64,000 nucleotides of DNA from Candidula unifasciata. Its lineage: Eukaryota; Mollusca; Gastropoda; Stylommatophora; Geomitridae. Under the pieces are notes generated by a model. That model had not been told where the DNA came from and made no database searches. It saw only the letters and a program-made list of their open reading frames with translations. The position numbers were made by a program, and so were the translations under genes. This document shows positions 46,390-57,894 of the stretch, piece by piece (position 1 is the first letter of the stretch; each line of letters begins with the position of its first letter). The stretch is from positions 162,501 to 226,500 of the forward strand of contig CAJHNH020000796.1 of assembly GCA_905116865.2 (NCBI GenBank), read 5' to 3'.

Positions 46390-46800
46390 CGAAAAAGAAA
46401 GCGGAGCTTTTGAGTTCCAGATTGCAACAGTGGCATCTTGTGGCAGAAGATGTAAGAATGTATATGTATAGGAACAAACAGAAGCCGCCTAATATATTTT
46501 GTTCTTATAAGAATATGACATTTGCGCATGCCACAACAATTCTGGCTAAAGAGTATAGGTTTTTCACTGATTCATCCCAGTCGAGTCTTAAAGCTACTGT
46601 GTTGAATAATGGTAATGAATTACTATCGATTCCAGTTGGTTACGCAGCTTAGATGAAACATTATGAAAACATTAAGCAGCTTTTGAAGTGTGTAAATTAC
46701 AATCATCATCATTGGTCACTTTTCAGTGATTGAAAAGTAGTAACGATTTTGCTTAGACTACAATGTGGATATACTGTGAATGAAATAGCCGTGTGGGGCA
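46390..46800 (+). pseudogene. Remnant of an uncharacterised multicopy ORF
   Basis: The frame KKKAELLSSRLQQWHLVAED, then FTDSSQSSLKATVLNNGNEL and LSIPVGYAA, interrupted by a TAG, then KHYENIKQLLKCVNYNHHHW and, after a frame change, KVVTILLRLQCGYT. I recognise this motif series (RLQxWNLL, RLFIDSSKRSLKAVLLHNGN, IPxxHS, YENL, CGDLKVV) as a protein found in many copies in invertebrate genomes, probably repeat-borne; I do not know its function. Broken here and ending where the 48-bp minisatellite starts. Confidence 0.6.
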
Positions 46801-46837
46801 TGTCTATTACATCTGAAGACATTGGCCAAAGCAGTCT

Positions 46838-47565
46838 TACCGGGCGATAGTCAACAGCAACTGGTGACCTAATGACACGCAGTGTTACCGGACGATAGTC
46901 AACAGCAACTGGTGACCCAATGACATGCAGTCTTACCAGGCGATAGTCAACAGCAACTGGTGACCCAATGACACGCAGTCTTACCGGGCGATAGTCAACA
47001 GCAACTGGTGACCTAATGACACGCAGTGTTATCAGGCGATAGTCAACAGCAACTGGTGACCCAATGACACGCAGTGTTACCAGGCGACAGTCAACAGGAA
47101 CTGGTGACCCAATGACACGCAGTGTTACCAGGCGACAGTCAACAGCAACTGGTAACCTAATGACACGCAGTGTTACCGGGTGATAGTGAACAGCAATTTG
47201 GTGACAAAGTGACACGCAGTTTTCCCAGGCGATAGTCAACAGCAACTGGTGACCCAATGACACGCAGTCTTACCAGGCGATAGTCAACAGCAACTGGTGA
47301 CCCAATGACACGCAGTCTTACCAGGCGATAGTCAACAGCAACTAGTGACCCAGTGACACGCAGTCTCACCGGGCGATAGTCAACAGCAACTGATGACCCA
47401 ATAACACGCAGTGTTACCAGGCGATAGTCAACAGCAACTGGTGACCCAGTGACACGCAGTCTTACCAGGCGATAGTCAACAGCAACTGATGACTCAATGA
47501 CACGCAGTCTTACCAGGCGATAGTCAACAGCAACTGGTGACCCAAAAACACGCAGTGTTAACGGG
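46838..47565. repeat. 48-bp minisatellite, about 15 copies
   Basis: Unit: ACCGGGCGATAGTCAACAGC, AACTGGTGACCTAATGACAC, GCAGTGTT; starts at 46840, 46888 and so on. Because 48 is divisible by 3, the minus strand stays open for 10 or more units as a 16-residue repeat (SPVAVDYRLVTLRVIG). No start, signal peptide or splice context supports a protein. Confidence 0.95.
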
Positions 47566-48007
47566 CAATACTTACGACGAACAGCTCTTTATTTGTATCA
47601 TCGATAACATACTTTTGACAGTTTTTAACAACATTTTTGAAAAGACATCTTTAGGACTTAACACCAGTGTCATTTTCTTATTCTCCTAATTTATTCTGAT
47701 GCTAGTTATACCTTCAAAAAGATATTTTTGTCATCTTATGATCCTAAAGATAACAATATATCCTTGGTAATCCTTGGTAACCAACCTCCATTGCAAAGAA
47801 AACAAACACGTATATGCATTAGAAGTGTGTTTTATTGAATGTTACCACATTTGACAGCCCAAGCTTTGCTTAGATACGTGTCCTATAGACAGAAGAGAGG
47901 TCCACAAGTTATTATAATAACTGTCATTCTTAGGGTACGTGCTGGCATGTCTGTTCTGTCAGTTCACCTGTGCAAGGAGATGACCTAACTAATGTCACGA
48001 TACGTGA
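47566..48007. other. 3' flank of GPCR gene 1
   Basis: Unique AT-rich sequence. No transposon recognised. On the minus strand it would hold the 3' UTR of the receptor gene. Confidence 0.4.
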
Positions 48008-48964
48008 CTATGAAGTTCGTTGCGCCCTGTTCTCATTTCTCACATTCAAACAATTATATTTTAATAGGGCTTCCATTAAGGCCGATGAAAATTCCCGGTT
48101 CATGGTTGCAAAAATTAGAAAATTAATAACTGAATGAATTGGCGCGAACAAGAAAAATCCCAGGTATATTTTTTCTGGGATGGTGATAAGAAAGCTCATT
48201 CCTGTACTGACAAATTGTGGCAAAGTACAGGCAGTGAAAACACCAAACATCAGTGCCACAAACTGCACACTTCTCAGGGCCGCCTGACGATTGTTTCTCT
48301 GCTGGATGTCTGTCAGCAGTTCATCAGTCCTGGCTCTGCGAGCATTTGCTGCTAGCTTGTGTCTAAAAGCCAAACAAGCAATTTTAGAGTAGCAAAAGCA
48401 CACAAGCGGAACAGTAATGACATACACACTGGCTCCAGGAAAATAGTAAGCTGCTGGCTGATGTGAAATGAGATTTACACATTCCAATTTCGGAGTGAAA
48501 ATAACAGGAGGAATTGTTGTCAGAGCTATTCCAGCAATCCATAAAATGGTTACAATGATGTAAACGCGATGTTTTGCTGCATGCTTCATGTAGTAAAACG
48601 GGTGAGCAATGTGGATATATCTGTCTATAGCTATTGCAGCCATGTGCATTATTGACTGATTAGTTGTGCCAGAACACAGACAATACATAATTGTGCTCAT
48701 GAGTTTTGCAAGAGTTACACTAGACCAGCGGATGCGCGTTGTTGTTATCCACATGACAATAAAGAATCCAGAAAATATCAAATCATTCACTGCTAGAGAT
48801 GCGACAAATATGTTTGTGCTGCTGTGAAGTTTCTTCGTCCGACAAATTATGACAATGACCATAAAACATTCACAAATTAGGAAAGCACTTAGAGCGAGTG
48901 TAAAGTATGCTACTGTAGTGTTGGTGTAGCGTTGAATAGTGCAATGTGACGTATCGTTAGACAT
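48008..48964 (-). CDS. Class A (rhodopsin-like) GPCR, orphan, copy 1
   Basis: Single-exon gene of 318 residues starting at the first in-frame ATG (48962-48964); the frame extends upstream only through a TTG. Short N-terminus with two N-glycosylation sequons (NDT, NTT). Seven hydrophobic segments at about 19-42, 51-73, 86-113, 134-154, 174-200, 232-257 and 265-287. Landmarks: TM2 NIFVASLAVND (Asp61); DRY box IAIDRYIHIAHPF (114-116); Cys162 in extracellular loop 2 with Cys95/97 at the top of TM3; short third inner loop; TM6 FTACTLP in place of the usual CWxP; TM7 INFLIFATMN, in which the Pro of NPxxY is missing. Related to copy 2 (same TM3, TM6 and TM7 departures). Such intronless expanded receptors in molluscs are often proposed to be chemosensory, but no ligand can be assigned. 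Confidence 0.88.
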   Translation of the reverse strand: MSNDTSHCTIQRYTNTTVAYFTLALSAFLICECFMVIVIICRTKKLHSSTNIFVASLAVNDLIFSGFFIVMWITTTRIRWSSVTLAKLMSTIMYCLCSGTTNQSIMHMAAIAIDRYIHIAHPFYYMKHAAKHRVYIIVTILWIAGIALTTIPPVIFTPKLECVNLISHQPAAYYFPGASVYVITVPLVCFCYSKIACLAFRHKLAANARRARTDELLTDIQQRNNRQAALRSVQFVALMFGVFTACTLPQFVSTGMSFLITIPEKIYLGFFLFAPIHSVINFLIFATMNREFSSALMEALLKYNCLNVRNENRAQRTS

Positions 48965-49619
48965 AACGGCAGGAATACGTGCGTTCCCTTTCAGCTTGCT
49001 GGGTCTCCGAACTTTTTGAATATTTGTGATTTCACTTTTCAGTTTCAGGAAAATTCTTATCCATTGCTTCCTGCACAAACGGTCGGCGCTAAATACTACA
49101 ATCAAAATCAGCGTAAAGTGGTCTGCTGTCAAATTGTATGCAATTGGAATCGCATAGTATTAAGAAATGAAAAGCAACTTCGAAACGCTTAAGCCATAAA
49201 CAGAGCAGACGAAGCTTTTAAATGTCTATGAAACCACAGCAATGCGTTAGTTATGACTGTCTGAAACACAGACTACTCATTTTAAAACCATGCAACACAA
49301 AGTACATTAATCTGTCAGCATCTCCCAGTGGGAACACAAATTTACCCCACCCAAATAAATAAAAGACAATTACCGTTTACCGACAATGACAGCATGGGAA
49401 AATACTGCAACAACATCGTATAAAACATCGATATTTCCATTCGGAATAATGCACATCCCTGTTTGTAATGGTTAGGTAACTTTTTTCATTCAGTGTAGGA
49501 TTTCAGTCGTTAGCAGCACTAAAAGCTTTACTCTGCTACATTATTCCGGTGTGCTTGTTTAGTGATGTAAACGTTTATGTTTATACAAATCTCTGTCCCT
49601 AATACAATGATCAATTCTA
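48965..49619. other. 5' flank of GPCR gene 1
   Basis: No splice acceptor or repeat stands out. The frame stays open to 49132 without an ATG, so this part is probably 5' UTR or upstream sequence. Confidence 0.4.
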
Positions 49620-49623
49620 ATAT

Positions 49624-49950
49624 TTGTAGTCGGGGCTGCGTGGCCTCTAGGCAGGGTGTCCGCCTCGAGTGCTAGAGGTTCCGGGTTCAATCCCTGATAA
49701 AGGCTATGATTTTTCACGTTGACTTGGAATTCCAGTAATTCACCCTGGTCTCTGGGTAGTGAGATTTGACGCCTGTGTGCATTGTTGCGCACGTAAAAAA
49801 TCCCTTGACAGTTGGAAATCGAAAAAAAGTAACCTAAGGGCGCTGCCCGTACAAAATTTTGAGTTAATAATCTACCCAAAGTATTTAAGGATCCTGGCCG
49901 GTGCTACAGAGCCTGTGCGCTGTGCTGAGCATCTTCGGACTTGAGCTAGA
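49624..49950 (+). mobile_element. tRNA-headed SINE, family C, composite
   Basis: Head CTGCGTGGCCTCTAGGCAGG (A box) and GGTTCCGGGTTCAATCCC (B box), then a body containing GTGTGCATTGTTGCGCACGT followed by AAAAAATCCCTTGACAGTTG and GGGCGCTGCCCGTAC. The body resembles conserved-core SINEs described in molluscs; I cannot name the core with certainty. It ends near AGAAGAAGAATGG. Confidence 0.75.
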
Positions 49951-50013
49951 AGAAGAATGGAGCTCTAATGGGTTACGGCTCGTGTGCCATGATGTTGATC
50001 AGTTTTTCAAACC

Positions 50014-50820
50014 TTAAAACCTTAATATTTGTAGGACCACTGTTAACGCCGTACCCCGACTCCGGTCTACACTTTTGTTTAACAACTTCGGAACGTCAGC
50101 AAACTGGTTCCCCTTGTCTTCTACGCCCACAAAGTTAAAGTCGTGAAGATCGACTTCATTGCACCAGGCTTTATCCCATATGGCTTGGCCCCTCTCTGAA
50201 GAGCGGCTAGCCACCGGTCGAGAGCGTTGCACAAAGCACACGAACTCTGTAGCTCCGATCTTCAGGGATTTCCGTAGAAGATGAACTAAACGACGCCGCC
50301 GTAAAAAGAACCCACGTCCTTTAGAGAACGAAGCTAAAAGCATGATCATTTCGCCAGCCACGGAGACCCCCTACGCCCACAAAGAACTGTTACCACTGTC
50401 TTTGACAATATCCGATTGCAGTGATCTGTTCTGATTATTTGTAAGGTTGTTCAATTGTTCTTGTGAGTATTCCAATCCTGTAGGCGCAAATGCCACCCGA
50501 ACATTTCTTTGCCCGCACACCATCAGTTCAGCCGTTTTCATACGCACCTGCAAAACTGGTGCCAGTCTCGGAGACGGTAACGGACGCAATGTTATCATAT
50601 TTCAGCTTTCACGTACAGCCGGATCCAGCAAACTGGTCCTTCCGGCAGCCGACACCACCAGATTCAGGCGCGTGGAACTCGACAAATCTGATGCCGGGCT
50701 GAAATCTGACTTTGCAATTTCCCTAGGTGTAGACTTGACTTGTAGTTGTTCTCACGGCGATAAGAACAATTTTCGTTCACTGCAGAAATTAGTAAATGGT
50801 TCACATACTATCCCTGAGTG
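50014..50820 (-). other. Unclassified region of low stop density
   Basis: The minus strand has open frames 50371-50598 and 50014-50361 (for example RGQAIWDKAWCNEVDLHDFN), and a plus-strand frame at 50447-50821 overlaps. GC content is higher than in the flanks. No family recognised. It could be the first ORF of a retroelement or a decayed gene. 50821-51183 shows nothing. Confidence 0.3.
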
Positions 50821-51183
50821 ATGAGTTTCAGTCTGATCACACTCCGATGCACTATTCTCTGCAGACCATAATGATCTACTAGCGCTTTCGCATTGTTCAC
50901 CAAAAGGCCTTAAAACATCCATATATCATGCATCAGTTTATCACTAAGTGGTACCGAACCAGCCGATCCATCTTCTGTTCCTTTCTTAACACACCAGTAT
51001 GTCTTGGAGAAAATATCCAAAGAGAATGCTAATTACAAACGAAACTACCAACCAAGCAATCAGTCATTCAAAGAAAATAAAATGTCAGTTAAACAGTATA
51101 TGACATTACCTTAACGATTCATAGATTTTATTACTGTTATATTTGAAGATTAAAAAAAGTTTTCATGTTTCACAATCTCAGAT

Positions 51184-52125
51184 TCAGTTTCTGTTATTTC
51201 TTATCTTGCGCATAAACAAATGTTTGAAACCCAAACAAAAATCTTTGTTCATGTTCAAGTATGCGAAAAAATTAAACATGGAATGCATAAAAAACAAGAA
51301 CATCAATGGCACGAACACAGACAAGGGAAATGAGTCCACACTGTTGATGAGAATAGCTAAGACAGCAGGATAAGTGCACGCAAAAAAGATGCCATACATT
51401 GTGGCGAAAAATTTCACACTTCTCCACGCTGCTGTTCTTCCAGTAATGAAGGCTTCCCTGCTTGATATTCCTCCGTTGAAACCCAGTTGTCTGACACGAC
51501 TGGCTTTCTTACGCTGAAAAGCCAAGCGAGCAATTATAAAATAACAAACAAAAATTAGGATGACTTCCACCTGGTACAGTACAATAGGGACAGCAATATA
51601 TTCAAAGGGCGGTCTAGTAATCAAACATATGTTGTAATCTGACGCGTTTCTATAGACAAATAGTGGAACTAAACCATAAACTATCCCCACAAGCCAAAAA
51701 CATGCTATTGTTTTATAAATCCGTCGCTTTGTGATGCGCGCCATGTAATACAGTGGATAAACGATGTAGGTGTAGCGATCTATTGCGATCAGCCCCAACT
51801 GGCTGACAGATAACAGCAGAGACGAGTACCCTGCGCCACACATTGATGCCTCTAAGAGAGCGTTGTTCAGCTTGGTGTTCCTCACTCCCGGTAAGTAGAC
51901 AATTCCAGAAGTGATACAAACAAGGGCTAAATATATGTCCCCGCCAGCAATGGATGCCACCACAATATTGGCGTGTGTGTGCAGTTTTGGGGTGCGGCGG
52001 ATGATGATGATGGTGAGAAGGTTTTGAATAAGGAGAACGATACTGAATGGAAGTGAGATATAGGGCGTAGGAAACCCATTTACCATGTAATGGTGCACAC
52101 ATAGAAAGGTTGTGTTTGAACCCAT
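51184..52125 (-). CDS. Class A (rhodopsin-like) GPCR, orphan, copy 2
   Basis: Intronless, 313 residues, start at the first in-frame ATG (52123-52125; the longer frame begins only at a GTG). N-terminal sequon NTT and another (NAS) in extracellular loop 2. TM1 about 22-43; TM2 NIVVASIAGGDIYLA with Asp63; TM3 ends LIAIDRYTYIVYPLYYM (DRY 116-118); Cys96 and Cys167 could form the loop 2 bridge; TM5 about 175-199; basic inner loop 3 (FQRKKASRVRQ); TM6 FFACTYP instead of CWxP; TM7 MFNFFAYLNMNKDF, again without the NPxxY Pro. It lies 2.2 kb upstream of copy 1 on the same strand, so the pair arose by tandem duplication, but the sequences are far apart. The frame is intact and probably functional. Ligand unknown. 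Confidence 0.88.
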   Translation of the reverse strand: MGSNTTFLCVHHYMVNGFPTPYISLPFSIVLLIQNLLTIIIIRRTPKLHTHANIVVASIAGGDIYLALVCITSGIVYLPGVRNTKLNNALLEASMCGAGYSSLLLSVSQLGLIAIDRYTYIVYPLYYMARITKRRIYKTIACFWLVGIVYGLVPLFVYRNASDYNICLITRPPFEYIAVPIVLYQVEVILIFVCYFIIARLAFQRKKASRVRQLGFNGGISSREAFITGRTAAWRSVKFFATMYGIFFACTYPAVLAILINSVDSFPLSVFVPLMFLFFMHSMFNFFAYLNMNKDFCLGFKHLFMRKIRNNRN

Positions 52126-52169
52126 CTTGTGTAATATCTCAACAACATTCCTCTTCTTCACTTTTTCTG

Positions 52170-52340
52170 TACCACTTTAGATATCCATGGAGATCTAAGG
52201 TCTGTTTCTTGATCTTCCAACGTCGTGCTGTTGTGGGGGTCCTTAATGTTGTCTTTCCACCTTGTGTTTAGTCTGCCCGTTTCTCGTCGTCCCTCTTCTC
52301 CTTGTTATATTCCTCGAATGGATGGTGACACAGGCGGCTT
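52170..52340 (-). mobile_element. LINE RT C-terminal tail
   Basis: Minus strand reads RRETGRLNTRWKDNIKDPHN and STTLEDQETDLRSPW, comparable to the tail of the LINE at 30846-31770. It lies just upstream of GPCR copy 2 and may limit its promoter. Confidence 0.7.
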
Positions 52341-53455
52341 CCACAACAGATTAACTCAATTTTTTGGGATGAGATATATTTAAAATCGTACCAATGAAGC
52401 TTTGAAATAACCGAAGGTTTACAGTTTACATGGGTGTTGGGTAAACAGCTATATAGTATATAAGCATAAAACATACACCAAAGACACAGATGAGTTGTAT
52501 TGATGTCTAGCTTGTGTCATTTTTGTCTGAACTGTTATTTTCTAAGTTTCTTTGGGCGACGCAGCTTCTTCAGGGATGGACACAGTTGCTAGCTAAACTT
52601 ACAGCTTTGACAAGGGACGCTACTATTGTACCTGACGTAACACAGAATGCATCTGAGTGTCTGTTCTTCAGTTGTCATTGGTTTTTTTCCTCCACCAAAT
52701 CAATAAGACAAATAAAACATGATATTGGTTTCCAAGTCGATTAAATAGAACATCCGTAGCAAACCTTTTTTTTTAATCGATTAAATATTGAAAGTGACCA
52801 TTAAACCGCATGTAGACAACAGTGCTTGCTCTGAAATTAAACAAACGGGACAAATGTTACAAATGCAAAACTCAGAGGCATTTAAATAACATGTAAAGAC
52901 TTGTATTGCTTGATGATATAGAACAATCACTAATGGACACCACGGGACACTAACATGAAACAACTGTGCTAACAGCAAAACATCGCACATTCAAAAAATA
53001 TCATCGTCATGTAGCAGCTAACCTGCAGAACTTCGCTCTCACCACGGTCTGCATAAAAGAAACTCCGTCTCTCGCCCGCTCTCCCGCCACATGTTGATTC
53101 ATATTCAAGGAGTCACTTATATTCTATGCCCATCTTCGTGTTGGTTGGCCCCATACCCCTCCTTCCTGCTATTATTTGGTCCGATCCACCGTGGTGCTTG
53201 ATATGACCAAATTATTTCAGTTTCCGAGTCAGGTTGCTGTTTATTAGCCAACACTCAAGAAACACATAACGATGTTAATCAAAAAAGAGATCTCTTTTTC
53301 TTCTTCTGTCGTCTCACTGATACTAGTTTGTAGCCTAGTATCGCGGTATTCTGTTTTTGTCATCAAGACAGCAACACTAAAACAATGAATGAAAGAATAG
53401 TTACAACAGAAAGTAGAGACTGCATTTAAACAACTGTCAATTTTCATTCATTGCC
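52341..53455. other. Gene-free stretch
   Basis: No gene, repeat or RNA recognised. Low-complexity T runs at 52685 and 52765. Confidence 0.4.
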
Positions 53456-53459
53456 TTGT

Positions 53460-53735
53460 TGTGCTATTATGTATCACATAGGGCGCGTTGTCTCTTCCTC
53501 AATTCCATTCTATCCTGCGCAATCCGTTTAGTATCATGGGAGCAATTCAGTCCAGCAGCTGTGGCATCTCTCATCAATGTTCGTCTTATCTTAGGGTTTC
53601 TTTTGGGCATCCTCGTCTCCTGGAGCCTGTATTTCCCATTGTAATGTCTGTTTGGTGATTCTCTACTGGCTTCTTCTCAAAATGAGTCCAGTGTAGTCTT
53701 TCCCAGTGTCTATGAGGACAAGGCCATTTACAACT
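53460..53735 (-). mobile_element. RTE-like LINE C-terminal tail
   Basis: Minus strand: HWERLHWTHFEKKPVENHQT, then TGSRRRGCPKETLR and decayed EMPQLLD. Related to KRKQGRPKETLRRT at 23050. Confidence 0.65.
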
Positions 53736-53784
53736 CTTGTCATAAATAATAATCATTTCCAGGTGGGATACAATTTTGTTGTTG

Positions 53785-53972
53785 TTTTGAATCCCCACTC
53801 TGGCTTTTGCCGAGGCCCTGAATATAGTTGCGCCTTAAATATGGCCTAACGGCTGAACGCGGTTTCCAGAACCTCTCCACGGATGATCCTCATCCGCATG
53901 GTGGTACTGTGTATTATCGGATGTTTATCGCTTGTGTGATGTCTTGGTGGGGTAGAACCTACCTACCTACCT
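53785..53972 (-). repeat. Dispersed repeat D, copy 4
   Basis: CTCTGGCTTTTGCCGAGGCC, AACCTCTCCACGGATGATCC, CTTGTGTGATGTCTTGGTGG; a short (CTAC)n run ends it (53957-53972). 53973-54420 holds nothing recognised. Confidence 0.75.
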
Positions 53973-54429
53973 ACAACTCCTGTAACTGCTGCTGACCACC
54001 TTCGTATAATTAACTGTAAACAATCTAGTTGGTATCTCTTCGTTTCTTCTGTTACCTGGGCGTATTTTGTTGTTGTTGCCTGTGCCATAGTCCTAACATT
54101 TCGAAAACCTGTTCTAGTGATTATTTTACAATCAAGTAGTTTGTATGTCAGGCCACTGACTTCCACAGACGGGCTTTTCATCCATAATCGACATACACGT
54201 CACACACAACTCGGCTCATTTGTTTACCCGAACGTCATATCCCTGTCTGCAAGTTTCTGTAGAAAACAATTTCTTACAGGATGGGGAAACCTGGCCCCAC
54301 GCCCAAATCTCCTCCTTTCTCATCGAGGCTTGGGACCGGCCATGGCGGAAATTAACTTTCACCTGCAGTGGGTACAATTAACAAAAACCAAGTGAGTCTA
54401 AAACCACTATGCTTAGTATTGCAGAGGTA

Positions 54430-55390
54430 TTATGTAGAAAACGAAAGAATGAAAGCTGACGAAGTTACAACAAATATTCACTTTGGTGATGCGAAGATGT
54501 AAAAGAAGCTGCTGAGTAGAAAAGTAGCAGATAAAATCGAGGACAGAAGAAGACTGTATAAACTATGGATTGCAATTGAAGGAAACCAACCGGAGGGTAA
54601 AGAAAACACAGCAAGAGAAATTAATTGTAAGTTATTATAGAACATCAGAGAACAGCCTGAAAAATCAGTTTTCACAGAAGTCAAAAGTATGCGAGAAAGA
54701 GATAAGAGCTGCAACTCCACGGAATATTGATAAGATATTAATAGATCCGCTAGAAATAACAGAATGATGGCGTGAATACTTCAATGAGCTCTTTAACCCC
54801 CTATGTGATCAATCTTGAAGAACAAGTCAAGACTACAGAGCAACAGTGCTTGAACCAGATTTAAGAACTGACGAAATAGAATAAACGTCAATAAGTTTCT
54901 CCCAAATATAAAGCACCAGGAGCTGATAGACTGTCCGCAGAACTAATCCACATAGCAGGTGACAGCGAAACCAGATGGCTTCACATAATATTTAATGCAG
55001 CATGTGTACAACAAACAGCACCTCATTGACTGGCAACATGCGATAGCATATACAATTCTGGAAAAACAAACGAAACAGGCGTGAATGCAGTTAACACTAA
55101 GGCATCCCTATTTCAAGTCACGTTGACCAAATGTGTGCCAAGATAACAGAAACGAGACTGAGACCAGTGGCAGAACCAATGTAGTATAAGAACAGGTAGG
55201 ATTTGGGAAAAAAAAAAAAAGAAGCTGCACTGAAACAATACCCACAGTTAATAAAACAGAACATCGAACACGATGAGAACTTATTTGTGGTATTCGTAAA
55301 CCCTAAGAAGACTATTGACGAAGTTCGATTAAAACAGTATTCTAGAAATGAATGGCTCGTTATGGAGTTAGCAAACACTTCATCAAAGTG
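54430..55390 (+). mobile_element. Degraded LINE, linker and start of RT
   Basis: Plus strand: VADKIEDRRRLYKLWIAIEG, RAATPRNIDKILIDPLEITE, then WREYFNELFNPL, the usual region before RT fingers. RT motifs after that are lost to stops, although FVVFVNPKKTIDEVRLKQ at 55290 resembles the DYKKAFDxV block. A family B SINE follows directly. Confidence 0.65.
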
Positions 55391-55585
55391 AAAAGTAAAG
55401 TAAAGTACCTCATCCGTACTGGTATATAGGGCTAAACTAATTTTTTATGGACCAATCGAAACTTTTTAGGTAATGCAGTCAACGTCGGGCCGACCACCTT
55501 TACTTTCCAAAACTGCACCTGGTACCCACTCATGGCTGAGTAGACTTGGAGCCAAGGTAATATTTTTTTTAAAGTCCAGTTCTAA
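55390..55585 (-). mobile_element. tRNA-derived SINE, family B, partial
   Basis: AAAGTAAAGTAAAGTACC tail, ACCACCTTTACTTTCC, CACCTGGTACCCACTCATGG, GAGCCAAGGTAA. The tRNA head is missing. Confidence 0.8.
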
Positions 55586-56377
55586 ATTTGTTACGATGAC
55601 ACGTATTTAACATGTTTCCTCTACAAGCTTAGCTTAATGAGGCATCATTTCTTTTCTCCTTTGTCCCAATTCCCGTCATACCCCGCCCCCCCCCCACTTC
55701 CCCTCTACTTTTTCCATCATTCAAATACAAATACTTATCGTTACCTCTATAGTTTATGTCTAATTCCAAACACCTTAAATCGTAATGGAGACCGACCCTG
55801 ATGTCTTATAGTCATCGACCTTAGAGAATGTTCTTGGTGACTCCACCATCATTCATACTTTTATGGAGTCTCAGCCTTCTGACGACTCGAGCAGTGTTCT
55901 CCAACCCGTAGTCCGCTGGCCTACTGGTCAACCGCAAAAAAAAGGGGGGGGGGGGGAGGAGAGACATGTGGGCCACATTCACACACACACACGCGATCAC
56001 ATTTTCTACCTAATCACGTCACGGGGGAGGGTACGTGGTTTTTCCTCTTCAAGACTGTAGGTATATTCACCTCAAGGAATTCCTATTGGTGTCAAACGAC
56101 TTTCTCAGGCAATGCAATAAATAAAAAATAAAATAAAATAAAAATAGCACCATATATCTAATTATAGTTCGTTTATAAATTGACACCGATATTAAAAAAT
56201 GCTATATAAGCTGTATTGTAAAATAAGTGAATGAAATTATACATTAATATTTAATTCATTATCAATGTTGTGCTAATTTTTTCCCCTCAACCAGTGATTA
56301 TAAGGTATTTTTTTTGCTTTTGTTTTAGGTATATATCCGCCACGGCGACTTACCTCATACTCTTAGATTACCTCTCT

Positions 56378-56443
<66 letters not shown>

Positions 56444-57890
56444 GTACCGTCATTTTAAGAAACGTAGTCAATAACTGCGATTAAATTACATGGATTAGAT
56501 TTTAAACTGTATATTATATGGTTTATTTTTTAAACTACATATTACCTGGGAGCTGAGGTGGGCCAAAAATCATCTCAATTCTTGATAACTAGTTTCAGCA
56601 GAATGTATATAGTCTGACATCAGTGAGCTGTGAGTTGCTGGGTTTATTACGGCAGAGGTGTGAGCACACATGCACGATTCCACTGTGCACAATTATAGTC
56701 CTGATTGTACTAAACTAGCACCTGAGGGATGAATTAATTTTTATAAATTTACAGTTGTATGAATGAAACCTGCATTCACAAAGAAAGTTAACTGATTTTG
56801 CATAACTTTCCTATTTTACTTGCGGTAGTACCACAGAGACTAGTGCTGTAGTGTAAAATGTAACACCATCATATACTTCAAACCGTAACAGATCAGGTAG
56901 GACAATCTGTTCGCTTCCTCCTCGCTTTTCCTTGTCAGACAATCCCTAGAATTATTCTGAAAATTAAAATCAAAAAATTTAAAAACACAAAAACTAGCAT
57001 TCAGTAAACAGACACAGAGCACTACAGTCTTTAAATCAAGAGCTGGTAGTTTTATGTACCTCTGTGAAGTAACAATTTAGGGGGTCTGCGAATTCTTAGA
57101 GAAACAGCACTGCATAGTGAATTGTTATCTTTCAGTTACATGTTTGCTGAGAGGGGGGGGGGGGGGGGGAGGTTAAGTGGTGACGATAACACTGGAATCA
57201 ATCGATTTTCTGATATCAACAGAAAAGAACCGTCTGCATTCTAGCTCAGTAGTTCCCATTTAGCTAGAACCTGCCAACCCCTCGTATTTTCGAATGTCTC
57301 CAATGGACCCCACACATTTCAATAGTTCAAACTGAAGACCATCTAGTTTATAAATAATAAAATCGCAGAAAAGGACTGCAATCTAATTTGGAGTGTTTGT
57401 TTTGTTTGTAAATGAAATCATAGGGGCTTAAGTTTGTTTGCAAATCACCAACTGAGGAACACTGCTCGCTCTTGTCAATGATTTCATTCAATAGTGACTG
57501 GTTTCAGATCGCGTGAAGTCTGCTGGGTGTATCCATTATCTCTTCTAAATATATTATCAGTCTGGTCTGCAGGTGCACTGACAAAACAGTTAACTATCGA
57601 TTGTGTTAAGTAACTGAGAAAAACAAATTAAAGAAAAAAAAAAAAAAAAAAACCCGTTGAAAAATGAAGTTTTAACAAAGTAAAATGTCTGCTTTGACAC
57701 CATACAAATAGTAAAGTTATAACTGTAACGAGAACGCATCTTATATTTGCTGTGTTTTACCAAATACTGCCGCCGAGGCGTTATAGAAGATGCATTACAC
57801 GAACTGTATATAATTTTGTGCATTTTTTTTCTTTTTTTTTTTTAGATTTAAGAGCTCGGGGAGAGAATTTAAATTCTATGCTAACTGGAA
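55586..57890. other. Gene-free stretch with simple repeats
   Basis: C run 55686-55696, G run 55945-55957, AATAA-type run 56118-56145, (CT)n 56372-56440, G run 57153-57170, A run 57632-57652. No coding frame or transposon recognised between them. Confidence 0.5.
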
Positions 57891-57894
57891 CATA

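Noticed and set aside
47157..47369. Secreted repeat protein with a 16-residue period
   Set aside because: No signal peptide, start context or splice sites. The open frame follows from the 48-bp unit.
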